DNA from: Deltaproteobacteria bacterium UBA5205
Lineage (GTDB): Bacteria; Desulfobacterota; Syntrophorhabdia; Syntrophorhabdales; Syntrophorhabdaceae
Length of the DNA stretch: 64,000 nt
Assembly (NCBI GenBank): GCA_002412715.1
Contig: DHVP01000030.1
Coordinates: 98,373-162,372, forward strand
Direction of reading: 5' to 3'
Under the pieces are notes generated by a model. That model ran no database searches and had not been told where the DNA came from. It worked only from the letters and a program-made list of their open reading frames with translations. Positions 49,201-58,071 of the stretch are shown in pieces (positions within the stretch are counted from its first letter, which is position 1; each line of letters begins with the position of its first letter). The translations under genes were made by a program, and so were the position numbers.

Positions 49201-50073
49201 CTATTTTAAACGGAAACAGGCGGCCTTATCTTGTACGGAATTGCTGCTGCGGCGGTACCGACCGGGTGTGACGCCGACGATCTTTGTAAATGCCCTGGTA
49301 AAATGACTTTGGTCGGCAAAGCCGGTGTCCAGGCCGACTTCGATAATGGGCAGGCCCTCCGAGAGCAGCCGCCGCGCATGGTCGATACGCTTCTGGATGA
49401 GATAGGCGTGGGGGGGAAGCCCGACCTCTGCCCGAAAGAGCCGCAGGAGGTGAAATTCGCTGAGGCCGGCCGCGCGGGACAGCTCTGAGAGGGTGACGTT
49501 CTCGGTAAAGCGGGAATCGAGATATTCGAGGGAGGTTTTAATCGCCCCGCGGCCGTTTTGTCGGGCGGGGGCGCCGGCTTTCCTGTCTGCGTGGCGCGAT
49601 ATCATGTGTGTCAGGACGGCTAGCAGGCGGGACTGCCTTTCGAGGAAAAGATCCGAGTACTCGAGTGTCCTGAGAAAGGAAAGGATGTCGAAGGCAAGGG
49701 CCGCGTCCCTGATGACGGGGGAAGAAAAATGGGGGAGTTCGCCGGCGCGAGGCAGGACCTGTGCCGCGACCCTGCCGAGGAGCCCGGGATCGGGATAGAA
49801 GACCCGGTATGTCCAACCCGTTGCTACCGGGGAGAATCCCGTATGGACCTCGCCGGGGTTTACAAGGCATATGTCGCGGCAGGTGGCGATATGGGTGGAA
49901 CCTTTATAATATGTTGCCTGTACGCCGTTCTCGATGACGCCTATGGCGAAGGTATCATGGGTGTGCCGGGGAAAGGAATGCCTGACGAAGGTGGCATGGA
50001 GAAATTCAAGGTCGTCGAGGTCTGCGGCACGCTGAAATCTGACGAAATCGGTGTTACCCGCTGGTTCCTTCAT
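49201..50073 (-). CDS. AraC-family transcriptional regulator
   Basis: 290 residues. An N-terminal AraC-like ligand-binding beta domain (FPRHTHDTFAIGVIENGVQATYYKG, CLVNPGEVHTGFSP) is followed by the C-terminal double helix-turn-helix with VTLSELSRAAGLSEFHLLRLFRAEVGLPPHAYLIQKRIDHARRLL and IIEVGLDTGFADQSHFTRAFTKIVGVTPGRYRR. The ligand cannot be predicted. It may regulate the upstream GNAT or the lost MFS exporter gene, a common pairing. A 198-bp spacer to the GNAT gene shows nothing. Confidence 0.9.
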   Translation of the reverse strand: MKEPAGNTDFVRFQRAADLDDLEFLHATFVRHSFPRHTHDTFAIGVIENGVQATYYKGSTHIATCRDICLVNPGEVHTGFSPVATGWTYRVFYPDPGLLGRVAAQVLPRAGELPHFSSPVIRDAALAFDILSFLRTLEYSDLFLERQSRLLAVLTHMISRHADRKAGAPARQNGRGAIKTSLEYLDSRFTENVTLSELSRAAGLSEFHLLRLFRAEVGLPPHAYLIQKRIDHARRLLSEGLPIIEVGLDTGFADQSHFTRAFTKIVGVTPGRYRRSSNSVQDKAACFRLK

Positions 50074-50181
50074 GTCAATCCTTACATTGTCCCGTATTCT
50101 TGTCTCTTAACGCCAGTTTGACAGGAAGTGAAGGGTTTGTCTGGAAGGTTCTTGCTCCTTGTGCTTAAGGGGGCCGGGTCG

Positions 50182-50715
50182 TTAAGGCGGGGACGAATCC
50201 TTCAAATAGAGCCTGGATTTCGTGAAAAGCCCATGAGCCTGTCTTCGAACCCCTTCGCGGTCCTCGGGCGTGGTCTCGCGAACGATCCTCCCCGGGGAGC
50301 CAATAACCAGCGAGTTAGGCGGTATGACCGTCCGCGGGGTCACGATGGCGCCGGCGGCTATGATGGAACCCGCACCTACGATGGCATGGTCAAGGACGAT
50401 GGCGCCAACGCCGACGAGGACACCAGGGCCGACAACCGCGCCGTGAATGATGGCCCCGTGACTGATGATGGAGAGCTCGCCAACCGTAGCCGGGGAGCCT
50501 TCGGGCGACTCTATCAGGCACTGGTCAAGGACGGCGGAGCGCCTTCTGATGAGCGTGGGAGAATCGTCAGCTCTCAGAACGGCCATGGGCCATACGCTTA
50601 CCCCCTCTTCGACACGGACGTCCCCGATCACCCGGGCGGAAGGATCGATAAATGCGCTTTCATGGATGTCGGGCGCCTTACCCTGGAACGACGAGATATT
50701 TCCGGCCGTCCTCAC
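50182..50715 (-). CDS. Gamma-carbonic-anhydrase-like hexapeptide-repeat protein
   Basis: 177 residues of left-handed beta-helix. Hexapeptide repeats run from ARVIGDVRVEEGVSVWPMAVL through HGAVVGPGVLVGVGAIVLDHAIVGAGSIIAAGAIVTP. Of the three His that bind the catalytic zinc in Cam-type enzymes, the last two are present in ISHGAIIHG, but the first (normally in a QDxxxLH segment) is missing; VLDQCLIESPEG stands there. So anhydrase activity is doubtful. It uses a GTG start at 50715, needed to include the ISSFQGKAPDIHESAF start of the family. Confidence 0.82.
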   Translation of the reverse strand: MRTAGNISSFQGKAPDIHESAFIDPSARVIGDVRVEEGVSVWPMAVLRADDSPTLIRRRSAVLDQCLIESPEGSPATVGELSIISHGAIIHGAVVGPGVLVGVGAIVLDHAIVGAGSIIAAGAIVTPRTVIPPNSLVIGSPGRIVRETTPEDREGVRRQAHGLFTKSRLYLKDSSPP

Positions 50716-50768
50716 CCCGCACCGCCTGTCCGATTATCGAACAATTCATAACCCATAGCTTTTCTTCT

Positions 50769-51449
50769 CTACTCCCCGTACTCGTCAAGATAGCGCTCTA
50801 TATAGGCCGTAACCTTCTTGTTGGGCTGATAGATGCCGAAATGGCCTTCGCAGAGGATATCCGCGTTGAGAGCGAGGAGCTTTTCCATGGAGGACTGCCA
50901 GTCGGTCATGCTGGCACCGAAATCGGCGAGGAAAGGTCCGTGTATGTCCTGGCCGAAGAGTACGCGCTTGCCGTCCTTATCGATATAAGCGGAAATGGAT
51001 CCCGGCGTGTGGCCGGGGGTATGGAGAAGGACCATGTCCCGGGCGCCCATGGAAAGCACCTCTCTGGCGCCGGAGAACTTAAGGCTAACGGCAAGGGGCT
51101 CAAACACGACCCCGTACCAGCCGGCCGCTGTCATCCTTTGGTCGCCTTCTTCAACAGGCACGGCGTCAAGTTCGTGCATGACGATTCTCGCGCCCGAGCG
51201 CGCCTGAAGCTCGGCGGCGCCCCCGACGTGATCGATATGACAGTGTGTCAGGACGATTGTGGATAGCCGGGCGGGGTCAAATCCCAGCTTCTCGATATTC
51301 CGGATCAGCGAAGGAACGCTGGCGCCCGCCCCGGCATCGACGAGGACGAGTTCCCCCAGGTCGAGAAGATAGACGCAGCAATCCCTTGAATCCGTAATAT
51401 CGGAGCTGCCAATGAGATAAATGCCGTTGTGAATTTCCCTGGGGCCCAT
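50769..51449 (-). CDS. Metallo-beta-lactamase-fold hydrolase
   Basis: 226 residues. The MBL motif is IVLTHCHIDHVGGAAEL, with LVLVDAGAGAS and TPGHTPGSISAYI and a late HGPFLADF. Such MBL proteins include glyoxalase II-like and quorum-quenching lactonases; the substrate here is not clear. The ATG at 51449 with GGAGAG is preferred; a frame to 51722 is open but contains no MBL sequence. Divergent from the next gene. Confidence 0.87.
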   Translation of the reverse strand: MGPREIHNGIYLIGSSDITDSRDCCVYLLDLGELVLVDAGAGASVPSLIRNIEKLGFDPARLSTIVLTHCHIDHVGGAAELQARSGARIVMHELDAVPVEEGDQRMTAAGWYGVVFEPLAVSLKFSGAREVLSMGARDMVLLHTPGHTPGSISAYIDKDGKRVLFGQDIHGPFLADFGASMTDWQSSMEKLLALNADILCEGHFGIYQPNKKVTAYIERYLDEYGE

Positions 51450-51672
51450 TTTTCTCTCCGGTTCGATGGCGTATGATGCCGATACACGATGATACACGAT
51501 AGAGGGTGAAAAAACAACATGGAGGGCTTTTCGCCGCGGCTTAAGTGCTACAGCCCGATAGGCCCAGTAAAACCTGCGACCTACCGGGCCTGGTGGATGC
51601 TGCCGGCTGACGGACCGACGGGGTACATTGCGGGAAATTACCGTCACAGGCCCCGCTATGGCCCATGCCTTC

Positions 51673-51701
51673 TTGACAGTAGGGCAATGTAGTTGTAATA
51701 T
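51673..51701 (+). promoter_or_regulatory. Promoter of the UlaG-like gene
   Basis: TTGACA at 51673-51678, 17-bp spacer, TAATAT at 51696-51701, 24 bp before the ATG. A GATACACGATGATACACGAT direct repeat near 51480-51500 may be a regulatory site for the divergent MBL gene. Confidence 0.75.
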
Positions 51702-51724
51702 CAAGGGAAAAAAGGAGGACACGG

Positions 51725-52381
51725 ATGAAGGTAAAATGGTACGGGCATTCAGCCTTTCTTATCACAACGGCCACGGGCGTCAGAATCATAACCGACCCGT
51801 ACCAGTCCGGCGCATTCGGGGGGGCCCTTTCCTACGGGAGGATCACCGAGGAGGCGGACATCGTGCTTTCAAGCCACGACCACGATGACCACAATTATAC
51901 GAAGGACATACGAGGAGAGTTCATCTTCATAAATAAAGAAGGTGTCTACCAGGAAAAAGGGGTGACGATACGTACCGCGGCGACATTCCACGACACCTCC
52001 CGGGGGAGCGAGCGGGGCAGAAACCTGATATTTGTCATAGAGGCCGACGACATGAGGCTGGCCCACGCTGGCGATCTCGGGCATGCTCTTGATGCCGCGG
52101 CGCTGAAGGAGCTGGGCAGGATCGATATATTGCTCATCCCTGTCGGCGGTCTCTACACGATAGACGCACAGGAGGCGGCCAGCGTCGTTGAGGATATAAA
52201 GCCCCTCGTCACCATACCAATGCATTTCAAAACCGATAAATGTGATTTCCCGATTACCCCCGTCGAAGAATTCACAAAGGGAAAAACAGGCGTGCGGAAC
52301 ACGGGAAAGACAGAGGTGGAGTTTTCAAAGGCCACGCTTCCGTCCCAGAGAGAGATCGTGGTCCTCGACCACACGCTCTAG
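51725..52381 (+). CDS. UlaG-like metallo-hydrolase (UPF0173 type)
   Basis: 218 residues, MBL-fold. It starts VKWYGHSAFLITTATGVRIITDPY, with the metal motif SSHDHDDHNYTKDI and a later AHAGDLGHALD. These match the UPF0173/UlaG group of MBL-fold proteins (L-ascorbate-6-phosphate lactonase relatives); the true substrate is uncertain. An AAAGGAGG site precedes the ATG, and hpt follows in the same direction. Confidence 0.9.
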   Translation: MKVKWYGHSAFLITTATGVRIITDPYQSGAFGGALSYGRITEEADIVLSSHDHDDHNYTKDIRGEFIFINKEGVYQEKGVTIRTAATFHDTSRGSERGRNLIFVIEADDMRLAHAGDLGHALDAAALKELGRIDILLIPVGGLYTIDAQEAASVVEDIKPLVTIPMHFKTDKCDFPITPVEEFTKGKTGVRNTGKTEVEFSKATLPSQREIVVLDHTL

Positions 52382-52406
52382 TCTACGGCCGCCGAAAGGA
52401 CGACAG

Positions 52407-52931
52407 ATGCTGAAACGGCTCTTTTCAAAACAGGATATTGCGAAAACGGTAAAAAGCCTTGCGGAAACGATCGAAAAGGACTTCAAGGACGAGGAGATCA
52501 TATTCGTGTGTCTTCTGAAAGGTTCTTTCATGTTCACGTCCGACCTTGTCCGTAACATAAAGAACCCCTCCAGGATCGACTTCATGCGGGTTTCATCATA
52601 TGGGAATGCCATGAAAACGAAAGGCACCGTAAATGTGCTCAAGGATCTGGAGGAGGATATAGAGGAGAAGAATGTCGTCATCGTCGAGGACATAATCGAT
52701 TCCGGGCTTACCCTGACACGCATAAGGGAAATGCTCGAGAGGCGCAATCCGAAGTCTCTCAAGATCTGTGCCCTCATAGACAAGAGAGGCCGGCGGGAAG
52801 TGGAGATAGAGGGCGATTACGTGGGTTTTACCATAGATGACGGCTTTGTGGTAGGCTACGGGATAGATTTTGCGGAACAGTACCGGAATTGTCCCGAGAT
52901 CTGTGTGGTTGTGGAGGAGGAGGCTGAATGA
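52407..52931 (+). CDS. hpt: Hypoxanthine phosphoribosyltransferase
   Basis: 174 residues, purine salvage enzyme. The PRPP motif is VVIVEDIIDSGLTLTRIREML, and YVGFTIDDGFVVGYGIDFAEQYRN near the C-terminus gives the purine site. A longer frame from 52242 is an artefact. The ATG at 52407 has GGACGACAG with a modest ribosome site. It overlaps the next gene by 4 bp. Converts hypoxanthine and guanine to IMP and GMP. Confidence 0.95.
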   Translation: MLKRLFSKQDIAKTVKSLAETIEKDFKDEEIIFVCLLKGSFMFTSDLVRNIKNPSRIDFMRVSSYGNAMKTKGTVNVLKDLEEDIEEKNVVIVEDIIDSGLTLTRIREMLERRNPKSLKICALIDKRGRREVEIEGDYVGFTIDDGFVVGYGIDFAEQYRNCPEICVVVEEEAE

Positions 52932-53368
52932 ACCCTCGACTCGCGGTAATATGTCTTGGCTTTGTCATAGCGGCGGCCGTTTTTGCGGGTGCTGGCAGCG
53001 CGCACGCCTTCCAGGGCGAACCGGACGGTTATAACGGCATACCATGGGGAACCCCCCTTGATCGCGTGAGCTCGATGGAATATGTCGGCAGACAGAACGA
53101 TGAGCCCGACACAGAGTTATACCGGCGCAACAGCGACGATCTGACTTTCGGCAAGGCGCGGCTAACCGCCGTCGAGTACGGCTTCACCAATGGTCAGCTC
53201 GGCGTGGTTACCCTCAGGGTGAATTCGCTTCTGCAGTATCTTCTCATGAAAGAGGAGACAATCCGGAGATTCGGCCCGGGTAAAGAGGCGGACCCGCACG
53301 CTGAAAGATATTACTGGGAGGGTGAGCGAACGACGATGAGGCTGAAGAGCGCCTTCGACATGTCCTGA
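52928..53368 (+). CDS. Secreted hypothetical protein, possibly read through an in-frame TGA
   Basis: 146 residues to the first stop. A signal peptide (LAVICLGFVIAAAVFAGAGSAHA) precedes GYNGIPWGTPLDRVSSMEYVG, a pattern common in small exported proteins of unknown function. After the TGA (53366-53368) the same frame stays open for 19 codons to TAA 53426-53428, reading DGAHGEGFLVMRRR, which looks like the expected last strand of such proteins. A 6-bp hairpin stands 12 nt after the TGA. Selenocysteine insertion, stop-codon readthrough or recent truncation are all possible. The protein overlaps hpt by 4 bp and is co-expressed with it. Confidence 0.75.
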   Translation: MNPRLAVICLGFVIAAAVFAGAGSAHAFQGEPDGYNGIPWGTPLDRVSSMEYVGRQNDEPDTELYRRNSDDLTFGKARLTAVEYGFTNGQLGVVTLRVNSLLQYLLMKEETIRRFGPGKEADPHAERYYWEGERTTMRLKSAFDMS

Positions 53369-53410
53369 GACGGTGCCCACGGGGAAGGATTCCTCGTTAT
53401 GAGAAGGCGG

Positions 53411-53438
53411 GTAAGAGGTAATGAGTAATGAGTGAGAG
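53411..53438. repeat. GGGTAAT-type repeat fragment
   Basis: GTAAGAGGTAATGAGTAATGAGTGAGAGG at about 53411-53438 carries the same approximate 7-base units (GTAATGA, GTAAGAG) as the inverted repeats at 3976 and 60751, but without the paired arm. It sits right after the readthrough frame of the secreted protein. Confidence 0.5.
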
Positions 53439-53468
53439 GCAAGAGGGATCGGCACGATAGCCTTTAAG

Positions 53469-53511
53469 GGATTTTATAAGTCTTATAGGTCGTATAGGAC
53501 TTATAAAATCC
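53469..53511. repeat. ATAGGTC-type hairpin, copy with a 14-bp perfect stem
   Basis: GGATTTTATAAGTC (53469-53482) pairs exactly with GACTTATAAAATCC (53498-53511) around a 15-base loop, TTATAGGTCGTATAG. It is AT-rich, without a T-tail, so it is more a structural repeat than a classical terminator. It lies 51 bp before the flavodoxin ATG. Confidence 0.75.
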
Positions 53512-53562
53512 TCTTCGCTCGTTAAATTAGGTCCGTGGTCTTTATGCTTCCAAGGAGGTTTT

Positions 53563-54051
53563 ATGGAGATTCTGGTACTGTATCATTCGCGATCGGGAAA
53601 CACGAAAAAACTGGCCGAGGCTATCGGCGCGGGCGTCGAGTCGGTAAGCGGCGTCACATGCGTCATGAAGGACACGACGGCGGTTCTGAAAGAGGACTTT
53701 CTGCGGGCCGACGGGATCATAGCCGGTTCGCCGGTCTATTTCGGTACCATGGCTGCCGAGCTGAAGGCGGTCTTCGATAAATTTGTCCCCGTGAGAAAGA
53801 AAATGGGCGACAAGATAGGCGCGGCGTTTGCTACATCGGGAGACGCCTCGGGCGGCAAGGAAACCACCATGATATCGATTATCCAGGCGCTGCTCGTCTA
53901 TGGGATGATCGTCGTCGGGGATCCTCTTGATGCAACCGGCCACTATGGCGTATCCTGTACGGGAGCGCCCGACGATAAGACGGTGGACAACGCCCGGAAG
54001 CTGGGAAAGAGAGTGGCAAGCCTGGCGCAGGCATTGAAACAGAAGGCGTGA
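53563..54051 (+). CDS. Flavodoxin-like / WrbA-type quinone reductase
   Basis: 162 residues, FMN-binding flavodoxin fold. The phosphate loop is LVLYHSRSGNTKKLAEAIGAGV and the FMN isoalloxazine side is GIIAGSPVYFGTMAAELKAVFDKF, with ATSGDASGGKETTM near the middle. This arrangement fits WrbA-like NAD(P)H:quinone reductases or iron-sulfur flavoproteins. An AAGGAGG site precedes the ATG. No partner gene is adjacent. Confidence 0.88.
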   Translation: MEILVLYHSRSGNTKKLAEAIGAGVESVSGVTCVMKDTTAVLKEDFLRADGIIAGSPVYFGTMAAELKAVFDKFVPVRKKMGDKIGAAFATSGDASGGKETTMISIIQALLVYGMIVVGDPLDATGHYGVSCTGAPDDKTVDNARKLGKRVASLAQALKQKA

Positions 54052-54190
54052 CGTTTCACGTGAAACTCCGGAAAGCGGTCGCGGGCTGAAAACCGGGGCA
54101 TAGAGACCTTACGATGACAATGGACCCCGCGTGAGGAGTTCGGTTCCTTCCTGCGGGCACGGGACCCGGAACCTGGCGTTCGGTACATGA

Positions 54191-56287
54191 ATGGTCGACA
54201 TTGGTCAGGTGCTGGTGAGGGTGAAGAATTCGAAGACGGTAACTCATAACAAAATAACGGGAACAACGGGTATCACCGGACGGGTCGAGGCCATTAGAAA
54301 AGCTGCAGCCAAACTGGAAGCCTCCCTCGGCGAATTTCAGGCCGTGGAGAAAGCCCTTGAGGACAGCGAAGCCCGCTACCGGCTTCTGGTCAGCCATTCA
54401 TCTGACGGAGTGTTCCTCTTCAATCCGCGGACCCTGAACATCCTGGAAGCGAACACCAGTTTTCTGAAAATCACGGGATACAGGGAAGAGGAGATTACCC
54501 GCTTGACCCTCCCGGACATCGTGACCATGAAGAAGAAGGATATCATGGCCAATGTCCGCGGCGTTCTTCGGAACAGCGAGCCCGTTTCAGGTCTTCGTCA
54601 GTACAGGAGAAAAGACGGCACGCTGACCGATGTGGAGATCACCTCTGCGCTCATAAACTACAGAAGTCAGCAATTCATTATGGTAAACGTCCGTGATGTG
54701 ACGGAAAGATTGAAGGCGCAGCATGAGCTCGAGCGCCAGGCAAGCATGCTTCGGGACCAGGCGGAGATCATCGATATCGCAGAGGACGCGATAATCGTCC
54801 GCGATATGAAGAACCATGTCGTGTTCTGGAACAGGGGAGCCGCGGCCCGCTTCGGCTTTTCCTTCGATGAGGCCCGGGCAAAGAGTCTTTCCCGTCTTCT
54901 CAAGACCCGCTACCCGGAGCCGCTGGCGACAATCCGGAAACACCTTCTTGCGGAAGGAAAATGGGAAGGAGAACTGATTCACCACACGAAAAGCGGCCGC
55001 CAGATCGTTGTGGAAAGCAAATGGAAACTCAGGGCCGATAAAAAGGGCAAACCCGCGGCGGTGCTGCAGATAGACAACGATATCACGGAGCGCAAGCTGG
55101 CCGCGACAGTGCTGCAGAAATCGAACGAGGAGCTGGAGCGCAGGGTGGTCGAACGCACCAGCGAACTCACGGAAGCCAATGCCCGCCTCGTTCAGGAACT
55201 GAAAAGACGACAGCAGGTCGAAGAGATGCTCAGGCGAGGGGCCGAGCGGTACAAGAATCTTTTTGAAAACTCTCCGATAGGCATTTACCGGACGGATCCT
55301 CGGGGAAAGATCCTTATGGCCAATCCCACCCTGATCCGCATGATGGGCTACTCCTCGTTCGATGAATTTGCCGCCGTCAAGTCCGTCAGAAAAAGTTGCG
55401 AGCCCACATACCTCGGCAAGAAAATCAAGGACCGGCTTGAAAGAGAGGGGCGCGTCAGGGGGTTCGAAGCAAGATGGAAGCTACCAAACAAGTCGAGCAT
55501 GTACGTGATGGAGAACGCCAGGGCGATACGCAACGGTGAAGGAAGAACCCTTTACTACGAAGGGACCGTTGAAGACATCAGCGAGCGCAAGCAGGCGGAG
55601 GCACGAATAGACCAGTACCAGACGCAGCTCAGGTCGCTTGCATCGGAGCTCTCCCTGGCGGAGGAGCGCGAGCGGCGAAGGATATCCAACCTGCTTCACG
55701 ATCATATCGGGCAGCTGCTTGCAACCGCTAAAATGAGACTCGGATGGATCGAGAGCGTGGTTAAGGATGAAATAATTGAAAAAGAGATTGACGAGATCCG
55801 CAACCATATCGGCCAGGCCATCCAATTCGGCCGTTCCCTCACATTCGAACTGAGTCCGCCCATTCTCTATGACCTGGGGCTTGAAGCCGCTTTGGAATGG
55901 CTTACGGAGCAGGTGCAAGAGCAGAACGCCAGCCGGCGGGTGTTTGAAAACGACGGGTTGCCCAAGCCGATCAGTGATGAGATACGGGTGCTTCTCTTCA
56001 CGGCGGTGCGCGAACTTCTCGTCAATGTCGTCAAGCACGCCGGGGCCACCCGCGCAAAGGTAACGGTAAGGCGGGTTGACGAAAACATCTCCATCCATGT
56101 GGCCGATGACGGGTCTGGCTTCAACGCCTCGAAGCGCAGCTACCATATCGCGGAGGCCCGGGGGTTCGGTTTGTTCAGCATTCGCGAGCGCCTCCACTCG
56201 CTCGGCGGTCACATGGACGTCCGTTCACAGGTCGGAAGAGGGGCAAGGATAATACTCGTGGCCCCCCTCAGGCGGAACGAGAAATAG
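54191..56287 (+). CDS. Cytoplasmic PAS sensor histidine kinase (NarX/DegS type)
   Basis: 698 residues, no transmembrane segment. Three PAS domains lie at about 60-180, 190-310 and 355-475 (the first with RYRLLVSHSSDGVFLFNPRTLNIL, the last with NLFENSPIGIYRTDPRGKIL). Between the second and third is a coiled coil (LEERRVVERTSELTEANARL). The HisKA_3 dimerisation region has ERRRISNLLHDHIGQLL with the phosphoacceptor His, then the HATPase domain with VRELLVNVVKHA and VADDGSGFNA. A soluble sensor of an intracellular signal; the partner is the LuxR-type regulator 10 bp downstream. Confidence 0.95.
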   Translation: MVDIGQVLVRVKNSKTVTHNKITGTTGITGRVEAIRKAAAKLEASLGEFQAVEKALEDSEARYRLLVSHSSDGVFLFNPRTLNILEANTSFLKITGYREEEITRLTLPDIVTMKKKDIMANVRGVLRNSEPVSGLRQYRRKDGTLTDVEITSALINYRSQQFIMVNVRDVTERLKAQHELERQASMLRDQAEIIDIAEDAIIVRDMKNHVVFWNRGAAARFGFSFDEARAKSLSRLLKTRYPEPLATIRKHLLAEGKWEGELIHHTKSGRQIVVESKWKLRADKKGKPAAVLQIDNDITERKLAATVLQKSNEELERRVVERTSELTEANARLVQELKRRQQVEEMLRRGAERYKNLFENSPIGIYRTDPRGKILMANPTLIRMMGYSSFDEFAAVKSVRKSCEPTYLGKKIKDRLEREGRVRGFEARWKLPNKSSMYVMENARAIRNGEGRTLYYEGTVEDISERKQAEARIDQYQTQLRSLASELSLAEERERRRISNLLHDHIGQLLATAKMRLGWIESVVKDEIIEKEIDEIRNHIGQAIQFGRSLTFELSPPILYDLGLEAALEWLTEQVQEQNASRRVFENDGLPKPISDEIRVLLFTAVRELLVNVVKHAGATRAKVTVRRVDENISIHVADDGSGFNASKRSYHIAEARGFGLFSIRERLHSLGGHMDVRSQVGRGARIILVAPLRRNEK

Positions 56288-56296
56288 GGGTTACAC

Positions 56297-56944
56297 ATGA
56301 AGATCAGGATAGTCGTGGCAGATGACCATAAGATCATGCGGGAAGGCCTGAAGGCCCTCATCGACAAGCAGCCCGACATGGAAGTGGCCGCAGAAGCCCA
56401 GGACGGGCTGACGGCGACAAAACTCGCCCGGAAGCTGCTGCCGCATATCATCATCATGGATATAGGGATGCCGGAAATGAACGGCATCGATGCCACGCGC
56501 CAGATCGTCTCGGAAAACAAGGACGTGAAAATCGTCGCCCTGTCGATGCACTCCGACAGGAGATTCGTCCTCGAAATGCTGAAGGCAGGGGCGTCGGGAT
56601 ATCTCCTTAAGGACAGCGCCTTCGAAGAGCTCGTCAGCGCCGTCCATACGGTGATGGACGGCCAACCGTACCTGAGCCCCAGGATCACCGATATCATAGT
56701 GAAAGAATATCTCTACAATCTTCCCAGGAACGAACCCAACGTCTTCACCATCCTGACGGTGCGCGAGAGAGAGGTGCTCCAGCACCTTGCCGAGGGAAAA
56801 AGCACGAAGCAGATCGCTTCAACGCTGAATCTCAGCGTAAAGACGGTAGAGACACACAGGCAGCAGATAATGGACAAGCTCGAGATACGGACCGTAGCCG
56901 AGTTGACAAAATATGCTATACGGGAAGGCCTGACCTCTCTTTAG
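56297..56944 (+). CDS. NarL/FixJ-family response regulator
   Basis: 215 residues. Receiver domain 1-120 with acidic D9/D10, phosphoacceptor D55 in IIIMDIGMPEMNG, T/S and K in the expected places (VALSMHSD, YLLKDSAFEELV). C-terminal LuxR helix-turn-helix from 148: TVREREVLQHLAEGKSTKQIASTLNLSVKTVETHRQQIMDKL. The cognate kinase is immediately upstream. The gene set it controls cannot be read from the window; the TerC-like gene follows by 143 bp with its own ribosome site. Confidence 0.96.
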   Translation: MKIRIVVADDHKIMREGLKALIDKQPDMEVAAEAQDGLTATKLARKLLPHIIIMDIGMPEMNGIDATRQIVSENKDVKIVALSMHSDRRFVLEMLKAGASGYLLKDSAFEELVSAVHTVMDGQPYLSPRITDIIVKEYLYNLPRNEPNVFTILTVREREVLQHLAEGKSTKQIASTLNLSVKTVETHRQQIMDKLEIRTVAELTKYAIREGLTSL

Positions 56945-57087
56945 GCCCTCACCGACCACCTCGCGCGCTCAGTTCACGACATTTCTCAGGAAAAAAACCC
57001 CCTAAATTCAGGGAAACCCCGATACCCCCGTACGGCGGGTCCGGATATACTATCTTTTGTTAGCACCAGAGGAGGAGGCAGCACATT

Positions 57088-57876
57088 ATGACCGACCTGA
57101 TAAGCACCGCTCAGATAACGAGCGCCATGGACTTAATAAACGCCTACATGGCAGGAGGCTTTCTTGTCGATTTTGTGACGGTAATGGTCGCTAATATCGT
57201 GCTCTCCGGGGACAATGCGGTTGTCATAGCTCTGGCGGCCCGGTCTCTTCCCCCGGCCAGAAGGGTTCAGGGAATTGTTTTTGGGACCATGGCCGCGATC
57301 TTCCTGAGAATCATACTCACCTATTTCGCGGCAATACTTCTCAACGTCCCCTATATGAAGCTTTGCGGAGGGCTGCTCATACTCTGTATTGCCGTGAAAC
57401 TCCTTCTCGATAAAGACGCGGAACCGGAAGGAAAGGAAACCTCGGGAGGCCTCTTAAAGGTGATCGGGGTGATTCTTCTCGCCGATCTCGTGATGAGCGT
57501 CGACAATGTTCTGGCGGTCGCGGGTGCCAGCAGAGGCAATCCGGCCCTTCTCTTCCTGGGTCTGGGGCTCAGCATTCCCATCGTGGCATTCGGCAGCGGC
57601 ATAATCTCCCGTCTCATGGGGCGCTTTCCCTTCATTATTTATATCGGCTCCGCCATCCTCGGCAAGGTTGCGGCGGAAATGATTCTGGCCGATCCCCTTA
57701 CGCTCAAACTCATACACCAGCCGGGGGCGGCCGTGCGTTACAGCGCCGAGATCATACTGGCCCTTGGGGTTGTGGGAGCGGGAATGCTCTGGGCCAGAGC
57801 ACGCGAGTTGAGGCAACACCCGGTTCCTGATGGTAATTCGGGACCGTTCTATGTCACGGGATGGGATATACGGTAA
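57088..57876 (+). CDS. TerC/Alx-family membrane protein (YjbE-like)
   Basis: 262-residue polytopic protein with about seven hydrophobic segments. The TerC signature acidic motifs in helices are VANIVLSGDNAVVIALAARSL and LADLVMSVDNVLAVAGASRG. Family members export manganese or calcium in some bacteria. GAGGAGG precedes the ATG. It is convergent with the YdcF gene across a structured spacer. The metal is an inference from family. Confidence 0.9.
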   Translation: MTDLISTAQITSAMDLINAYMAGGFLVDFVTVMVANIVLSGDNAVVIALAARSLPPARRVQGIVFGTMAAIFLRIILTYFAAILLNVPYMKLCGGLLILCIAVKLLLDKDAEPEGKETSGGLLKVIGVILLADLVMSVDNVLAVAGASRGNPALLFLGLGLSIPIVAFGSGIISRLMGRFPFIIYIGSAILGKVAAEMILADPLTLKLIHQPGAAVRYSAEIILALGVVGAGMLWARARELRQHPVPDGNSGPFYVTGWDIR

Positions 57877-57926
57877 GGCAGTTCACAAGCCTGAAAGATA
57901 GAGAGTCAAGGAATAAAACGGGGTTG

Positions 57927-58057
57927 CTTGTAGTGCGGATGACGGTTGGCCAGACGATGATGCTGCGGGGAGAAGGGGGTAGGAAGCTCCATTCAGCCGG
58001 GAAAGCCGGCATTGGGTGCAGCATGTCCGCCTGGCAGCACGAAGACCTCACTACAAG
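57927..58057. other. Structured intergenic element with nested inverted repeats
   Basis: Nested pairs enclose one another symmetrically: CTTGTAGTG (57927-57935) with CACTACAAG (58049-58057), GCCAG (57949-57953) with CTGGC (58031-58035), ATGCTGC (57960-57966) with GCAGCAT (58018-58024). An inner hairpin GCCGG-GAAAG-CCGGC is at 57996-58010. The spacers between helices are equal on both sides (13 and 13, then 6 and 6). It looks like one 131-bp imperfect palindrome: a miniature mobile element or a structured RNA. No known family is recognised. Confidence 0.55.
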
Positions 58058-58071
58058 TGCTCCATAATTAC

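Noticed and set aside
57000..57020. CCCTAAATTCAGGG as a terminator after the response regulator
   Set aside because: Only a 3-bp stem with no T-run; too weak to call.
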